Below, one piece after another: positions 36,659 to 43,727 of a stretch of 64,000 bases of DNA. The notes beneath the pieces are model-generated. The model searched no databases. It saw only the letters and a list, made by a program, of their open reading frames with translations, and was not told the origin of the DNA. Made by a program: the position numbers and the translations under genes. The stretch is from Kitasatospora sp. NBC_00374 (GTDB lineage Bacteria; Actinomycetota; Actinomycetes; Streptomycetales; Streptomycetaceae). The DNA lies in NCBI RefSeq assembly GCF_041434935.1, contig NZ_CP107964.1:4695001-4759000 (forward strand), written 5' to 3'. Within the stretch, counting starts at the first letter, position 1, and each line of letters opens with the position of its first letter.

Positions 36659-37021
36659 TCAGTAGACCAGGGCCTGCACGCCGTCGGCCATGATCTCGCT
36701 CAGGAAGACCTGGGCGCCCGCGATCCGGACACCCTCGACGGTGTCCTTCTCCTCGATCCCGCGCCGTGCCGCGCACTGGGTGCACAGGGTGACCGTCCCG
36801 GCGGCCAGCACCGACTCCAGCAGGTCCGGCAGCGGCGCCGCGTGCGGCAGTTCGAACTCGGCCGCCCGACCGGGCAGCGCGAACCAGGAGGACTCCCCGG
36901 TCAGCCAGAGCGAGACCTCCACGCCGCTGGCGACCGCGACCGCGGCCACCGTGAAGGCCTGCGAGCAGCGCTCCGGCGCGTCGGCCCCGGCAGTGACCTT
37001 GATGACCAGCTTCTTCGACAT
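36659..37021 (-). CDS. DsrE-family protein, 120 aa
   Basis: A small soluble protein with the DsrE/F-like fold pattern: KLVIKVTAGADAPERCSQAF at the start, VEVSLWLTG in the middle and a TLCTQCAARRG segment near residues 78-88. The CxxC pair and the DsrE family suggest persulfide handling, in keeping with the neighbouring cysA. It is convergent with the small membrane protein gene, with 7 nt between the stops. The function in this organism is not established. Confidence 0.85.
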   Translation of the reverse strand: MSKKLVIKVTAGADAPERCSQAFTVAAVAVASGVEVSLWLTGESSWFALPGRAAEFELPHAAPLPDLLESVLAAGTVTLCTQCAARRGIEEKDTVEGVRIAGAQVFLSEIMADGVQALVY

Positions 37022-37129
37022 GGCGACACCCTAGCCCGACGTGGTGGGGCTCACCGTGAGCGCGGGATCACCGTTGGATAGACTCGGCCGCGTCCGCCCT
37101 GTATGCCAATGCCGTCAATGGGAGCACCC

Positions 37130-37237
37130 GTGTCCGGTCTCGAAATCTTCTTCGACAGCCTGCTGGCTCTGATGGCCGTGCTGATCACCTGGTTCGCGAT
37201 CTTCTCGGTGATGAAGCTCTACCAGGGCCAGCGCTGA
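37130..37237 (+). CDS. 35-aa single-TM protein, unknown function
   Basis: A very short frame with good signals: GGAG 5 nt before the GTG at 37130, and an evenly hydrophobic helix (about residues 7-28, FFDSLLALMAVLITWFAIF) ended by the basic KLYQGQR. An in-frame ATG at 37103 would add nine residues but lacks a ribosome site. It lies between the DsrE-like and nitrobindin-like genes. It resembles small Streptomyces membrane proteins at this locus as I remember them. No function can be given. Confidence 0.6.
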   Translation: MSGLEIFFDSLLALMAVLITWFAIFSVMKLYQGQR

Positions 37238-37292
37238 CCGCGACTGCCGTACGGTTGATGGCGAACCCGTCCCGACGACAGTGACCAGGAAC

Positions 37293-37877
37293 ATGATCGA
37301 GATCCCTTCAGACCTCCACAAGGACGTCGTCCCGCTGGCCTTCCTCCTGGGGACCTGGGAGGGCGCAGGCGTCTTCGACTTCCCCGGCAGCGAGAAGTGC
37401 AACTTCGGCCAGGAGGTCGTGTTCCGGCACGACGGCCGGGCCTTCCTGGAGTTCCGCTCCCGCACCTGGGTGCTGAACAACGAGGGCGAGAAGGTCGGCC
37501 CGCTGGAGAACGAGCACGCCTTCTGGCGCGTCACCACCAACCAGCACGGCAGCACCGGTGAGCGCGAGATCGAGGTCTCCTCCGTCCGCGACGACGGCAC
37601 CGTGGAGATCTGGTACGGCAAGCTGCACGACGGCAAGCCGCAGATCGACCTGGCCACCGACGCGGTCGCCCGGATCGAGGGCTCCGCCGCGTACACCGGC
37701 GGCAAGCGGCTCTTCGGCCTGGTCGGCGAGGAGCTGCTGTGGGTCGGCGAGAAGGCCGCCCCCGAGGTGCCGCTGCGGCCGTACATGTCGGCCCAGCTCA
37801 AGAAGGTGCTCAACCCGGCCAAGCTGATCCAGGACATCGCGGACCTTCCGGACGACGGCATCGCCTTCTTCCGCTGA
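37293..37877 (+). CDS. Nitrobindin-like (FABP/DUF1794) beta-barrel protein
   Basis: A 194-aa protein with the ten-stranded barrel pattern of the nitrobindin family. The N-terminal signature GTWEGAG lies at residues 20-26 and strand motifs such as EVVFRHDGRAFLEFRSRTW follow. In mycobacterial nitrobindin the heme iron is held by a His in PLQDHLAAVL; the matching place here reads PLRPYMSAQL, with Tyr164 instead of His. Heme binding is therefore doubtful or different. The ATG at 37293 was chosen over an in-frame GTG at 37281. The nur gene follows, separated by a strong inverted repeat. Confidence 0.85.
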   Translation: MIEIPSDLHKDVVPLAFLLGTWEGAGVFDFPGSEKCNFGQEVVFRHDGRAFLEFRSRTWVLNNEGEKVGPLENEHAFWRVTTNQHGSTGEREIEVSSVRDDGTVEIWYGKLHDGKPQIDLATDAVARIEGSAAYTGGKRLFGLVGEELLWVGEKAAPEVPLRPYMSAQLKKVLNPAKLIQDIADLPDDGIAFFR

Positions 37878-37902
37878 GCCCGCCCAGCACGGCACAAGAT
37901 GA

Positions 37903-37926
37903 GGGACCGACCGCCCGGTCGGTCCC
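37903..37926. terminator. Perfect inverted repeat before nur
   Basis: GGGACCGACCG at 37903-37913 and CGGTCGGTCCC at 37916-37926 form an 11-bp perfect inverted repeat with a 2-nt centre, 25 nt behind the nitrobindin-like gene. It may be that gene's terminator or an operator in the nur promoter; the tight centre suits a protein-binding site as well as a hairpin. Confidence 0.55.
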
Positions 37927-37966
37927 TACACTTGTCTCACGACCTCGACCGGGCAGGGACGACACC

Positions 37967-38437
37967 GTGGCCAACACCGACACCCCCAGCGGACTCCAGG
38001 GCACCACCGACTGGAAGACCGACCTGCGCGAGCGCGGCTACCGGCTCACCCCGCAGCGCCAGCTGGTGCTGGAGGCGGTGGACACCCTCGACCACGCCAC
38101 CCCGGACGAGATCCTCTCCCAGGTCCGCAAGACCGCCAGCGGGGTGAACATCTCCACCGTGTACCGCACGCTGGAGCTGCTGGAGGAGCTGGGCCTGGTC
38201 AGCCACGCGCACCTCGGCCACGGCGCCCCCACCTACCACCTGGCCGGCCGCCACACCCATCTGCACCTGGTCTGCCGGGACTGCGACAAGGTCACCGAGA
38301 CCGACACCGCGATCGCGGCCCCGCTGATCGACAGCCTGCGCGCCGAGCACGGCTTCGACACCGACCTCAAGCACTTCGCGATCTTCGGCCGTTGCGCCGA
38401 CTGCACCGCGAAGCGGGAGCAGCCGCAGGCCGGTTGA
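37967..38437 (+). CDS. nur: Nickel-responsive Fur-family regulator Nur
   Basis: A 156-aa Fur-family regulator nearly identical in layout to S. coelicolor Nur. The winged helix (TPQRQLVLEAVDTL and NISTVYRTLELLEELGLV) precedes a dimerisation domain. All metal ligands described for Nur are present with a +10 offset: the nickel site His80, His82, His136, and the second site His43, His96, His98, His100. The zinc-type pairs CRDC (103-106) and CADC (143-146) are also kept. The GTG at 37967 has AGGGA upstream. Nur represses sodF and nickel-uptake genes when nickel is plentiful; none of these targets is in the window. Confidence 0.93.
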   Translation: MANTDTPSGLQGTTDWKTDLRERGYRLTPQRQLVLEAVDTLDHATPDEILSQVRKTASGVNISTVYRTLELLEELGLVSHAHLGHGAPTYHLAGRHTHLHLVCRDCDKVTETDTAIAAPLIDSLRAEHGFDTDLKHFAIFGRCADCTAKREQPQAG

Positions 38438-38520
38438 CCGAGGACTCCGACCGGCCGGCCACAGGGTGCGCGGCGCCACGACCCACGCTCCCCGCTGCCG
38501 GTCGGTCTAAGCTGGCCGGT

Positions 38521-39486
38521 ATGAAGAGCCCGCTGCTTGCCCTGCCCGGTGCCGTCCCCGCCGAGGGGGCCGACGAGGGCGTCGCCGCCCACTACGGCAA
38601 CATCTTCCGCGAGCAGCGCGAGCTCGCCGAGGGCCGCGGCTTCGTCGACCTCTCGCACCGCGGCGTGGTCACCGTCAGCGGCGCCGACCGGCTGTCCTGG
38701 CTGCACCTGCTGATCACCCAGCACGTCAGCGAGCTGCCGCCGCAGCAGGCCACCGAGGCGCTGGTGCTCTCCCCGAACGGCCACGTCGAGCACGCCCTCT
38801 ACCTGGTCGACGACGGCACCACGACCTGGGCCCACGTCGAGCCGGGCACCCAGCAGGCGCTGGTCGCCTACCTGGAGAGCATGAAGTTCTTCTACCGGGT
38901 GGAGGTCGCCGACGCCACGGCCGAGTACGCGGTGGTGCACCTGCCCGCCGGCTCCACGGCCTCCGCCGAGGGCGCCGCCGCGGTGCGCGAACTCTCCTAC
39001 GGGCGGGACCTCTTCGTGCCGCGCGCCGAGCTCGCCCGGCTCACCGCGGGCTACGGCCCGGCCGCCGGGGTGTGGGCGTACGAGGCGCTGCGGGTCGAGG
39101 GGCACCGGCCCCGGCTCGGCTTCGAGACCGACCACCGCACCATCCCGCACGAGGTGGACTGGCTGGGCAGCGCCGTCCACCTGCAGAAGGGCTGCTACCG
39201 GGGCCAGGAGACGGTCGCCCGGGTGCACAACCTCGGCCGGCCGCCGCGCCGGCTGGTCTTCCTGCATCTGGACGGCACGGAGGAGAAGCTGCCCGCGCAC
39301 GGCACCGAGGTCCGGCTCGCGGCGGACGGCGGGGCGGGCCGTGCGCTCGGCTTCGTCACCTCCTCGGCCCGCCACCACGAGCTCGGGCCGATCGCGCTCG
39401 CGCTGGTGAAGCGGAACGTGCCGGTGGACGCCGTGCTGCTGGCCGGTACCGTGCCGGCCACCCAGGACGTGGTGGTCCCGCAGTAG
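38521..39486 (+). CDS. ygfZ: YgfZ/GcvT-like folate-binding protein
   Basis: A 321-aa tetrahydrofolate-binding protein related to GcvT. The family signature KGCYRGQE lies near residues 223-230 and the GcvT-like core reads VDLSHRGVVTVSGADRLSWL near residue 41. YgfZ proteins support repair or assembly of certain iron-sulfur enzymes. The ATG at 38521 has no strong ribosome site. It is convergent with dtd, with 4 nt between the stops. Confidence 0.92.
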   Translation: MKSPLLALPGAVPAEGADEGVAAHYGNIFREQRELAEGRGFVDLSHRGVVTVSGADRLSWLHLLITQHVSELPPQQATEALVLSPNGHVEHALYLVDDGTTTWAHVEPGTQQALVAYLESMKFFYRVEVADATAEYAVVHLPAGSTASAEGAAAVRELSYGRDLFVPRAELARLTAGYGPAAGVWAYEALRVEGHRPRLGFETDHRTIPHEVDWLGSAVHLQKGCYRGQETVARVHNLGRPPRRLVFLHLDGTEEKLPAHGTEVRLAADGGAGRALGFVTSSARHHELGPIALALVKRNVPVDAVLLAGTVPATQDVVVPQ

Positions 39487-39490
39487 CGGC

Positions 39491-39928
39491 TCAGACCTCC
39501 AGCAGCACGGTGAACGGCCCGTCGTTCACCAGCGCCACCTTCATGTCCGCGCCGAACCGCCCGGTCTCCACCTTCGCGCCCAGTGCCCGCAGTTCGCTCA
39601 CCACCGCGTCGACCAGCGGTTCGGCGAGCGGGCCGGGCGCGGCGGCGTTCCAGGTGGGGCGGCGGCCCTTGCGGGCGTCGCCGTAGAGCGTGAACTGACT
39701 GATCACCAGCAGCGGCGCGCCCAGGTCCGAGCAGGACTGCTCGACCCCCTCCGCGCCGTCGAAGAGCCGCAGGGTCCAGAGTTTCCGGGCGAGTTGGGCG
39801 GCCTTCGCCGGGGTGTCGTCGTGGGTCACGCCCACCAGGACGCACAGCCCCGGGCCCTCGATCGCCCCGACACTCTCGCCGTCCACCGTCACGCCTGCCC
39901 CGGCCACCCGCTGCACCACTGCTCGCAT
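39491..39928 (-). CDS. dtd: D-aminoacyl-tRNA deacylase
   Basis: A 145-aa enzyme that hydrolyses D-amino acids mis-attached to tRNA. Both Dtd motifs are visible: SQFTLYGD (about residues 80-87) and NDGPFTV at the C-terminus (the NxGPxT motif of the chiral pocket). MRAVVQRV is the standard N-terminus, so the ATG at 39928 was chosen over the longer open frame. It converges on ygfZ with a 4-nt gap between stops. Confidence 0.95.
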   Translation of the reverse strand: MRAVVQRVAGAGVTVDGESVGAIEGPGLCVLVGVTHDDTPAKAAQLARKLWTLRLFDGAEGVEQSCSDLGAPLLVISQFTLYGDARKGRRPTWNAAAPGPLAEPLVDAVVSELRALGAKVETGRFGADMKVALVNDGPFTVLLEV

Positions 39929-40293
39929 GTCGCCATTCTGCCGGAGCGCGGAGGCGCGAATGACCTGTGCACGCGCCGGGGTGGCGCGCTGCGCGCCCCG
40001 GACGGCGCGTGCCTGCCTGGGGATTGCTCCGGTCGTATCAGCCACCCCCGTTCGCCACGGGGCCGTTCGGGTGCTCAGGCGTGCACATGCCCGGCCGGGG
40101 GTGGCACGCTGTCGGACGGTGCCGTACGGCGCGCCGTCCGACGGCGTGCGGTCGGCTCGTACGCCCGTACCGGCCGGTGTCGCCCGGGCGGGTGGCAGCG
40201 GGGTGCCGGGGAACCCCCGGGGATGTCCGGGCGTGCTCCAGTACGGGCCCCGTACTGGAGTCAGGGCGGGATCGGATCACGGCAGGTGGTTGG
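39929..40293. promoter_or_regulatory. Palindrome-rich region upstream of rsiG
   Basis: These 365 nt hold no convincing gene. A perfect 25-bp palindrome occupies 40236-40260 (arms CTCCAGTACGGG and CCCGTACTGGAG, centre C), ending 33 nt before rsiG. A second inverted repeat has arms GTCGGACGG at 40111-40119 and CCGTCCGAC at 40134-40142. The first could be an operator or an early terminator for rsiG; no known consensus was matched. Confidence 0.55.
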
Positions 40294-40839
40294 ATGATGG
40301 ACGCGAGCGGTACGGCCCGGGAACAGGTCGGCTGGATCGGCCGGTTGGGCCTGGAGGAGCTGCGCGCGCTGCGGCGGGACGCCCAGGAGCAGGAGGCCGA
40401 CCTCTCGTACCTCCGCCGGCTGCTGCACGGCCGCCTGGACATCCTGCGGGCCGAGCTCGACCGCCGGGAGGTGCCGCTCGACGACTCCGCGATCGCCGCC
40501 CTCGACGTCGGTCCGCTGCTGGACCGGCTGCCGGCGATCCTGGCGGACGCCCCCTCCTCCGTCCGGCGCCCGGCCCGGCACGTCACCCTCGGGCCCCCGC
40601 GCAGCGAGCAGGCCCGCACCGAGGCGGACGAGCTGATGGGCGACGTTCAGCTGGCCGACCTGGCCGCGCACCCGACCGCCGACCTGCTGGCCGCGGTGGA
40701 GCGGCTGGCCGAGCACGAGCGGGGCGTCTCCGGCCGCCGCCAGCTGCTGCAGCGGACGGCGGACGACTGCAGCGCGGAAATCACCCGCAGGTACCGTGAG
40801 GGTGAAGCACGGGTCGACGACCTGCTCACCGGGGGCTGA
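40294..40839 (+). CDS. rsiG: RsiG, c-di-GMP-dependent anti-sigma factor of WhiG
   Basis: A 181-aa, highly charged, mostly helical protein. Streptomyces RsiG binds c-di-GMP through a repeated motif E-x3-S-x2-R-x3-Q-x3-D on two antiparallel helices and then sequesters the sporulation sigma factor WhiG. The second motif is exact here: Glu142, Ser146, Arg149, Gln153, Asp157. The first matches at Glu34, Ser38, Arg41 and Asp49 but has His45 in place of Gln. The ATGs at 40294 and 40297 are both possible. The asparaginase gene follows in the same direction. Few other proteins carry this motif, so the assignment is strong although made from memory of the motif. Confidence 0.9.
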   Translation: MMDASGTAREQVGWIGRLGLEELRALRRDAQEQEADLSYLRRLLHGRLDILRAELDRREVPLDDSAIAALDVGPLLDRLPAILADAPSSVRRPARHVTLGPPRSEQARTEADELMGDVQLADLAAHPTADLLAAVERLAEHERGVSGRRQLLQRTADDCSAEITRRYREGEARVDDLLTGG

Positions 40840-40918
40840 GGCCACCGCCGCGGAGCCGGGGCAGGGCGGCGACCGGGCCACCCTCACCCCTGTGCCCCCG
40901 GAACTCAGGAGCCACCTC

Positions 40919-41872
40919 ATGCCGCAGTCCGCCGCCCTGCCCGCCCTCGCCGAGGTCATCCGGTCCGGCTTCACCGAGGGCCGCCACCGCGGCTCGCTGG
41001 TGCTGCTGGCCGCCGACGGCTCGGTCGAGTACGCGCTCGGCGCCCCCGACGCGCCGGTGTTCCCGCGCTCGACCGCCAAGCCGTTCCAGGCCGTGGCCAC
41101 CCTGCGGGCCGGGCTGGCGATCGAGGGCGAGCTGCTGGCGCTGGCCGCCTCCAGCCACTCCGCCGAAACGTTCCACCTCGACGCCGTCCGGCGAATACTC
41201 GCCGAGGCCGGACTGTCCGAGGCCGACCTGCGCACCCCGGCCGACCTCCCGCTGGACGAGGCCGAGGCCGAGCTGCTGCTGCGCCGGGACGGGCGGCCCA
41301 GCCCGATCCTGATGGACTGCTCCGGCAAGCACGCCGGCTGGCTGGCCGCCTGCGCCGCCAACGGCTGGGACACCGCGAGCTACCTCGACCCGGCCCACCC
41401 GATCCAGCGGCTCGCCCGCGAGGCGACGGCCGAGGCCACCGGTGAGCAGCCCGCGCACGTCGGCACGGACGGCTGCGGCGCGCCGTTGCTCGCCGTCTCG
41501 CTCACCGCCCTGGCCCGCGGTTACCGCGCGCTGGTGCTGGCCGAGCCCGGCACCGCACCGCGCCTGGTCGCCGACGCGATGCGTGCCCACCCCGAGTACG
41601 TGGCGGGCACCCGCCGGGCCGACACCTGGCTGATGCGGGCGGTGCCCGGGGCACTGTCCAAGATGGGCGCGGAGGCCGTCCAGGTGGTCGCGCTGGCGGA
41701 CGGCCGGGCGCTCGCCTTCAAGATCGAGGACGGCTCCGAGCGGGCCCGCGGCCCGGTGCTGGCCGCGGCCCTGCGCAGGCTCGGGGTCGAGCACGAGGTG
41801 CTGGACCGGATCGGGGCCGCACCGCTGCACGGCGGCGGCGCGGTGGTCGGCGAGGTCCGGGCGGCCTTCTGA
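40919..41872 (+). CDS. Asparaginase (ReAV / Asparaginase_II family)
   Basis: A 317-aa enzyme of the PF06089-type family, unrelated in sequence to the E. coli asparaginases; it converts L-asparagine to aspartate and ammonia. Conserved patches are RSTAKPFQ (about residues 44-51), SHSAET, MDCSGKHAGW (Cys and Lys of the catalytic metal site) and GTDGCGAP. The ATG at 40919 has AGGAG 7 nt upstream; the longer frame overlaps rsiG and was rejected. No signal peptide, so it is cytoplasmic. Confidence 0.92.
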   Translation: MPQSAALPALAEVIRSGFTEGRHRGSLVLLAADGSVEYALGAPDAPVFPRSTAKPFQAVATLRAGLAIEGELLALAASSHSAETFHLDAVRRILAEAGLSEADLRTPADLPLDEAEAELLLRRDGRPSPILMDCSGKHAGWLAACAANGWDTASYLDPAHPIQRLAREATAEATGEQPAHVGTDGCGAPLLAVSLTALARGYRALVLAEPGTAPRLVADAMRAHPEYVAGTRRADTWLMRAVPGALSKMGAEAVQVVALADGRALAFKIEDGSERARGPVLAAALRRLGVEHEVLDRIGAAPLHGGGAVVGEVRAAF

Positions 41873-41993
41873 CGGCCCCGGGCGGCCCCGGACGGCCCCG
41901 GGCGGGTGGTTCCGGCGAGCGGGGTGCGGCCGGGTGCGGCACGGTGGACGGGGGGCCTCGGACGTGCCGAACCGGACTGCTCAGGAGACTGCC

Positions 41994-42209
41994 ATGACGG
42001 ACCACATCTACCGCGTCACCGAGATCGTCGGATCGTCCGGTGAGGGCGTCGACCAGGCGATCAGGAACGCCGTCGACCGGGCCGCCCGGACGCTGCGCAA
42101 CCTGGACTGGTTCGAGGTGGTCCAGGTGCGCGGACACATCGCGGACGGCCGGATCGAGCACTACCAGGTCGGGCTGAAGGTCGGCTTCCGGCTCGACGAC
42201 GAGGGCTGA
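41994..42209 (+). CDS. Dodecin family flavin-binding protein
   Basis: A 71-aa protein with the complete dodecin pattern: IYRVTEIVGSSGEGVDQAI at the N-terminus, the central LDWFEVVQVRGHI with the flavin-stacking Trp, and a C-terminal YQVGLKVGFRLD strand. Dodecins form hollow dodecamers that store flavin or CoA. TCAGGAG precedes the ATG. GGCCCCGG-type short repeats lie in the spacer between the asparaginase gene and this one (41876-41905). Confidence 0.95.
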   Translation: MTDHIYRVTEIVGSSGEGVDQAIRNAVDRAARTLRNLDWFEVVQVRGHIADGRIEHYQVGLKVGFRLDDEG

Positions 42210-42217
42210 TCCGACGG

Positions 42218-42238
42218 GCCGGCCGCCGTGCGGCCGGC
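42218..42238. terminator. Terminator between dodecin and heme oxygenase genes
   Basis: GCCGGCCGC at 42218-42226 and GCGGCCGGC at 42230-42238 form a perfect 9-bp stem with a 3-nt loop between convergent genes. Confidence 0.65.
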
Positions 42239-42297
42239 AGCGCCGGCGGCACCACCACCGTCCTGCTCCGGCTCACGGTCCGCGACGGCGGTGGGGG

Positions 42298-42966
42298 TCA
42301 GGCGCTCAGCGGGTGACGGGTGTCCAGGTCGGCGAAGACCGCGCCGTTCAGGGTGAAGGCCCGCTTGCACTCCTCGACCACCCGGCGCCGCTCGACCTCG
42401 TCCATCGCGAGGCCCGCCGCATCGAGCTTCTCGCGGTAGCCGCGCTTGTACGCGGCCGGGTTGGAGATGTCCGCGAAGACGTAGAACTCCACGCCGGCGC
42501 CCTTGCGTTCGAAGCCCCAGGTCTTCTCGGCGATGCCGCGGATGATCTGACCGCCCGACAGGTCGCCCAGGTAGCGGGTGTAGTGGTGGGCGAGGTAGCC
42601 GTTCGGCCACCGCCCGGCGAGCTCCTCCAGCCGGGCCGCGTACGCGGCGGTGGCGGGCAGCGGGGCGAGGCCGGCCCGCCAGTCGGCGCCGAGCAGATGG
42701 GCCAGGTCGCGCTCCAGCGCGGCGGTGCGCAGCAGCGCCGGGTCGATCAGCGGGCCGACCACCGGGTGGTCGGCGAGCTCCGCGGCCCGGCCCTCCAGGG
42801 CCTGGTAGACGAACCACAGCTGGCCGGTGAGCTCGGCGTAGGCGTCCACTCCGAGGCGGCCGTTCAGCAGGTGGCCCATGAAGGGCGAGTGCTCGGCGGC
42901 CTCGTGCTCCCGGCTGCTGGCGGTCCGCAGCACGGTGGAGAAGGCGAGGGGCTCGGAGTCGGGCAT
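42298..42966 (-). CDS. Heme oxygenase (biliverdin-producing)
   Basis: A 222-aa HmuO/HO-1-like enzyme that opens heme to biliverdin, CO and iron. The proximal heme ligand is His21 in REHEAAEHSPFM, matching the HmuO pattern, and the flexible distal helix motif GDLSGGQ lies at about residues 134-140. The ATG at 42966 has GGAGG 7 nt upstream; an in-frame codon at 43002 has none. A near-consensus iron box lies 42 nt upstream, so the gene should be switched on by iron shortage. It frees iron from host or recycled heme. No heme importer is adjacent. Confidence 0.95.
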   Translation of the reverse strand: MPDSEPLAFSTVLRTASSREHEAAEHSPFMGHLLNGRLGVDAYAELTGQLWFVYQALEGRAAELADHPVVGPLIDPALLRTAALERDLAHLLGADWRAGLAPLPATAAYAARLEELAGRWPNGYLAHHYTRYLGDLSGGQIIRGIAEKTWGFERKGAGVEFYVFADISNPAAYKRGYREKLDAAGLAMDEVERRRVVEECKRAFTLNGAVFADLDTRHPLSA

Positions 42967-43008
42967 GTGGTGGCCTCCGGGTTCCGGACGGACTGTCCCC
43001 ACGATTCT

Positions 43009-43027
43009 TGTGGTTAGGGTTACCTAA
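43009..43027 (-). promoter_or_regulatory. Iron box (IdeR/DmdR type) of the heme oxygenase gene
   Basis: The 19-mer TGTGGTTAGGGTTACCTAA matches the IdeR/DmdR1 consensus TTAGGTTAGSCTAACCTAA at about 15 of 19 positions, including the GGTTAG and ACCTAA half-sites. It lies 42 nt upstream of the heme oxygenase start, in promoter position. Confidence 0.8.
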
Positions 43028-43089
43028 GTCAATGTCATGCCGACAGTCTGTCGGTAAAAGTCCGGCGGGCCGAACCCCGGCGGACGGCA

Positions 43090-43126
43090 GAAGGCCGGGA
43101 CGAGCGGTTCGCTCGTCCCGGCCTTC
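43090..43126 (-). terminator. ppa terminator
   Basis: Arms at 43090-43106 and 43110-43126 (GAAGGCCGGGACGAGCG and its complement) form a perfect 17-bp stem with a 3-nt loop, 33 nt behind the ppa stop on the minus strand. Confidence 0.9.
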
Positions 43127-43159
43127 CGGTCACCCCGCGCAACGGTGGGGGACGGCGGT

Positions 43160-43651
43160 TCAGTGACCGCCCTGGTCCTTCAGCCGCTTGATCGAGGCCA
43201 CGATCTCGGCCTCGGCCTCGATCCGGCCCACCCAGTTGGCGCCCTCGACGGACTTGCCGGGCTCCAGGTCCTTGTAGACCTCGAAGAAGTGCTGGATCTC
43301 CAGACGGTCGAACTCCGACACGTGGTGGATGTCCCGCAGGTGCTCCCAGCGCGGGTCGGTCGCCGGGACGCAGAGCAGCTTGTCGTCGCCGCCGGCCTCG
43401 TCGGTCATGTGGAACATGCCGATCGCGCGGCACTTGATCAGGCAGCCGGGGAAGGTCGGCTCGTCCAGGATGACCAGCGCGTCGAGCGGGTCGCCGTCCT
43501 CGCCCAGGGTGCCCTCGACGTAGCCGTAGTCGGCCGGGTAACGGGTCGAGGTGAAGAGCATCCGGTCCAGACGGAGGCGGCCGGTCTCATGGTCGACCTC
43601 GTACTTGTTCCGCGAGCCCTTCGGGATCTCGATCAGGACGTCGAACTCCAA
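43160..43651 (-). CDS. ppa: Inorganic pyrophosphatase, TTG start
   Basis: A 163-aa family I soluble pyrophosphatase, which pulls biosynthetic reactions forward by splitting pyrophosphate. Key features are EIPKGSRNKYEVD at the start, the signature DYGYVEGTLGEDGDPLDALV with its metal-binding Asp residues, and KDLEPGK near the end. The start is a TTG at 43651 (MEFDVLIEIPK) with GGAGG 5 nt upstream on the minus strand. It gives exactly the expected N-terminus and length; the long upstream extension overlaps the divergent carboxypeptidase gene and is not real. Confidence 0.96.
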   Translation of the reverse strand: MEFDVLIEIPKGSRNKYEVDHETGRLRLDRMLFTSTRYPADYGYVEGTLGEDGDPLDALVILDEPTFPGCLIKCRAIGMFHMTDEAGGDDKLLCVPATDPRWEHLRDIHHVSEFDRLEIQHFFEVYKDLEPGKSVEGANWVGRIEAEAEIVASIKRLKDQGGH

Positions 43652-43727
43652 CGGTTCCTCCAAGGTAGGGACTGACAGAATCCAAGTGTCTCCTACGGCA
43701 AGGTGTGCTCTGGAAAGGGGCCGGTCG

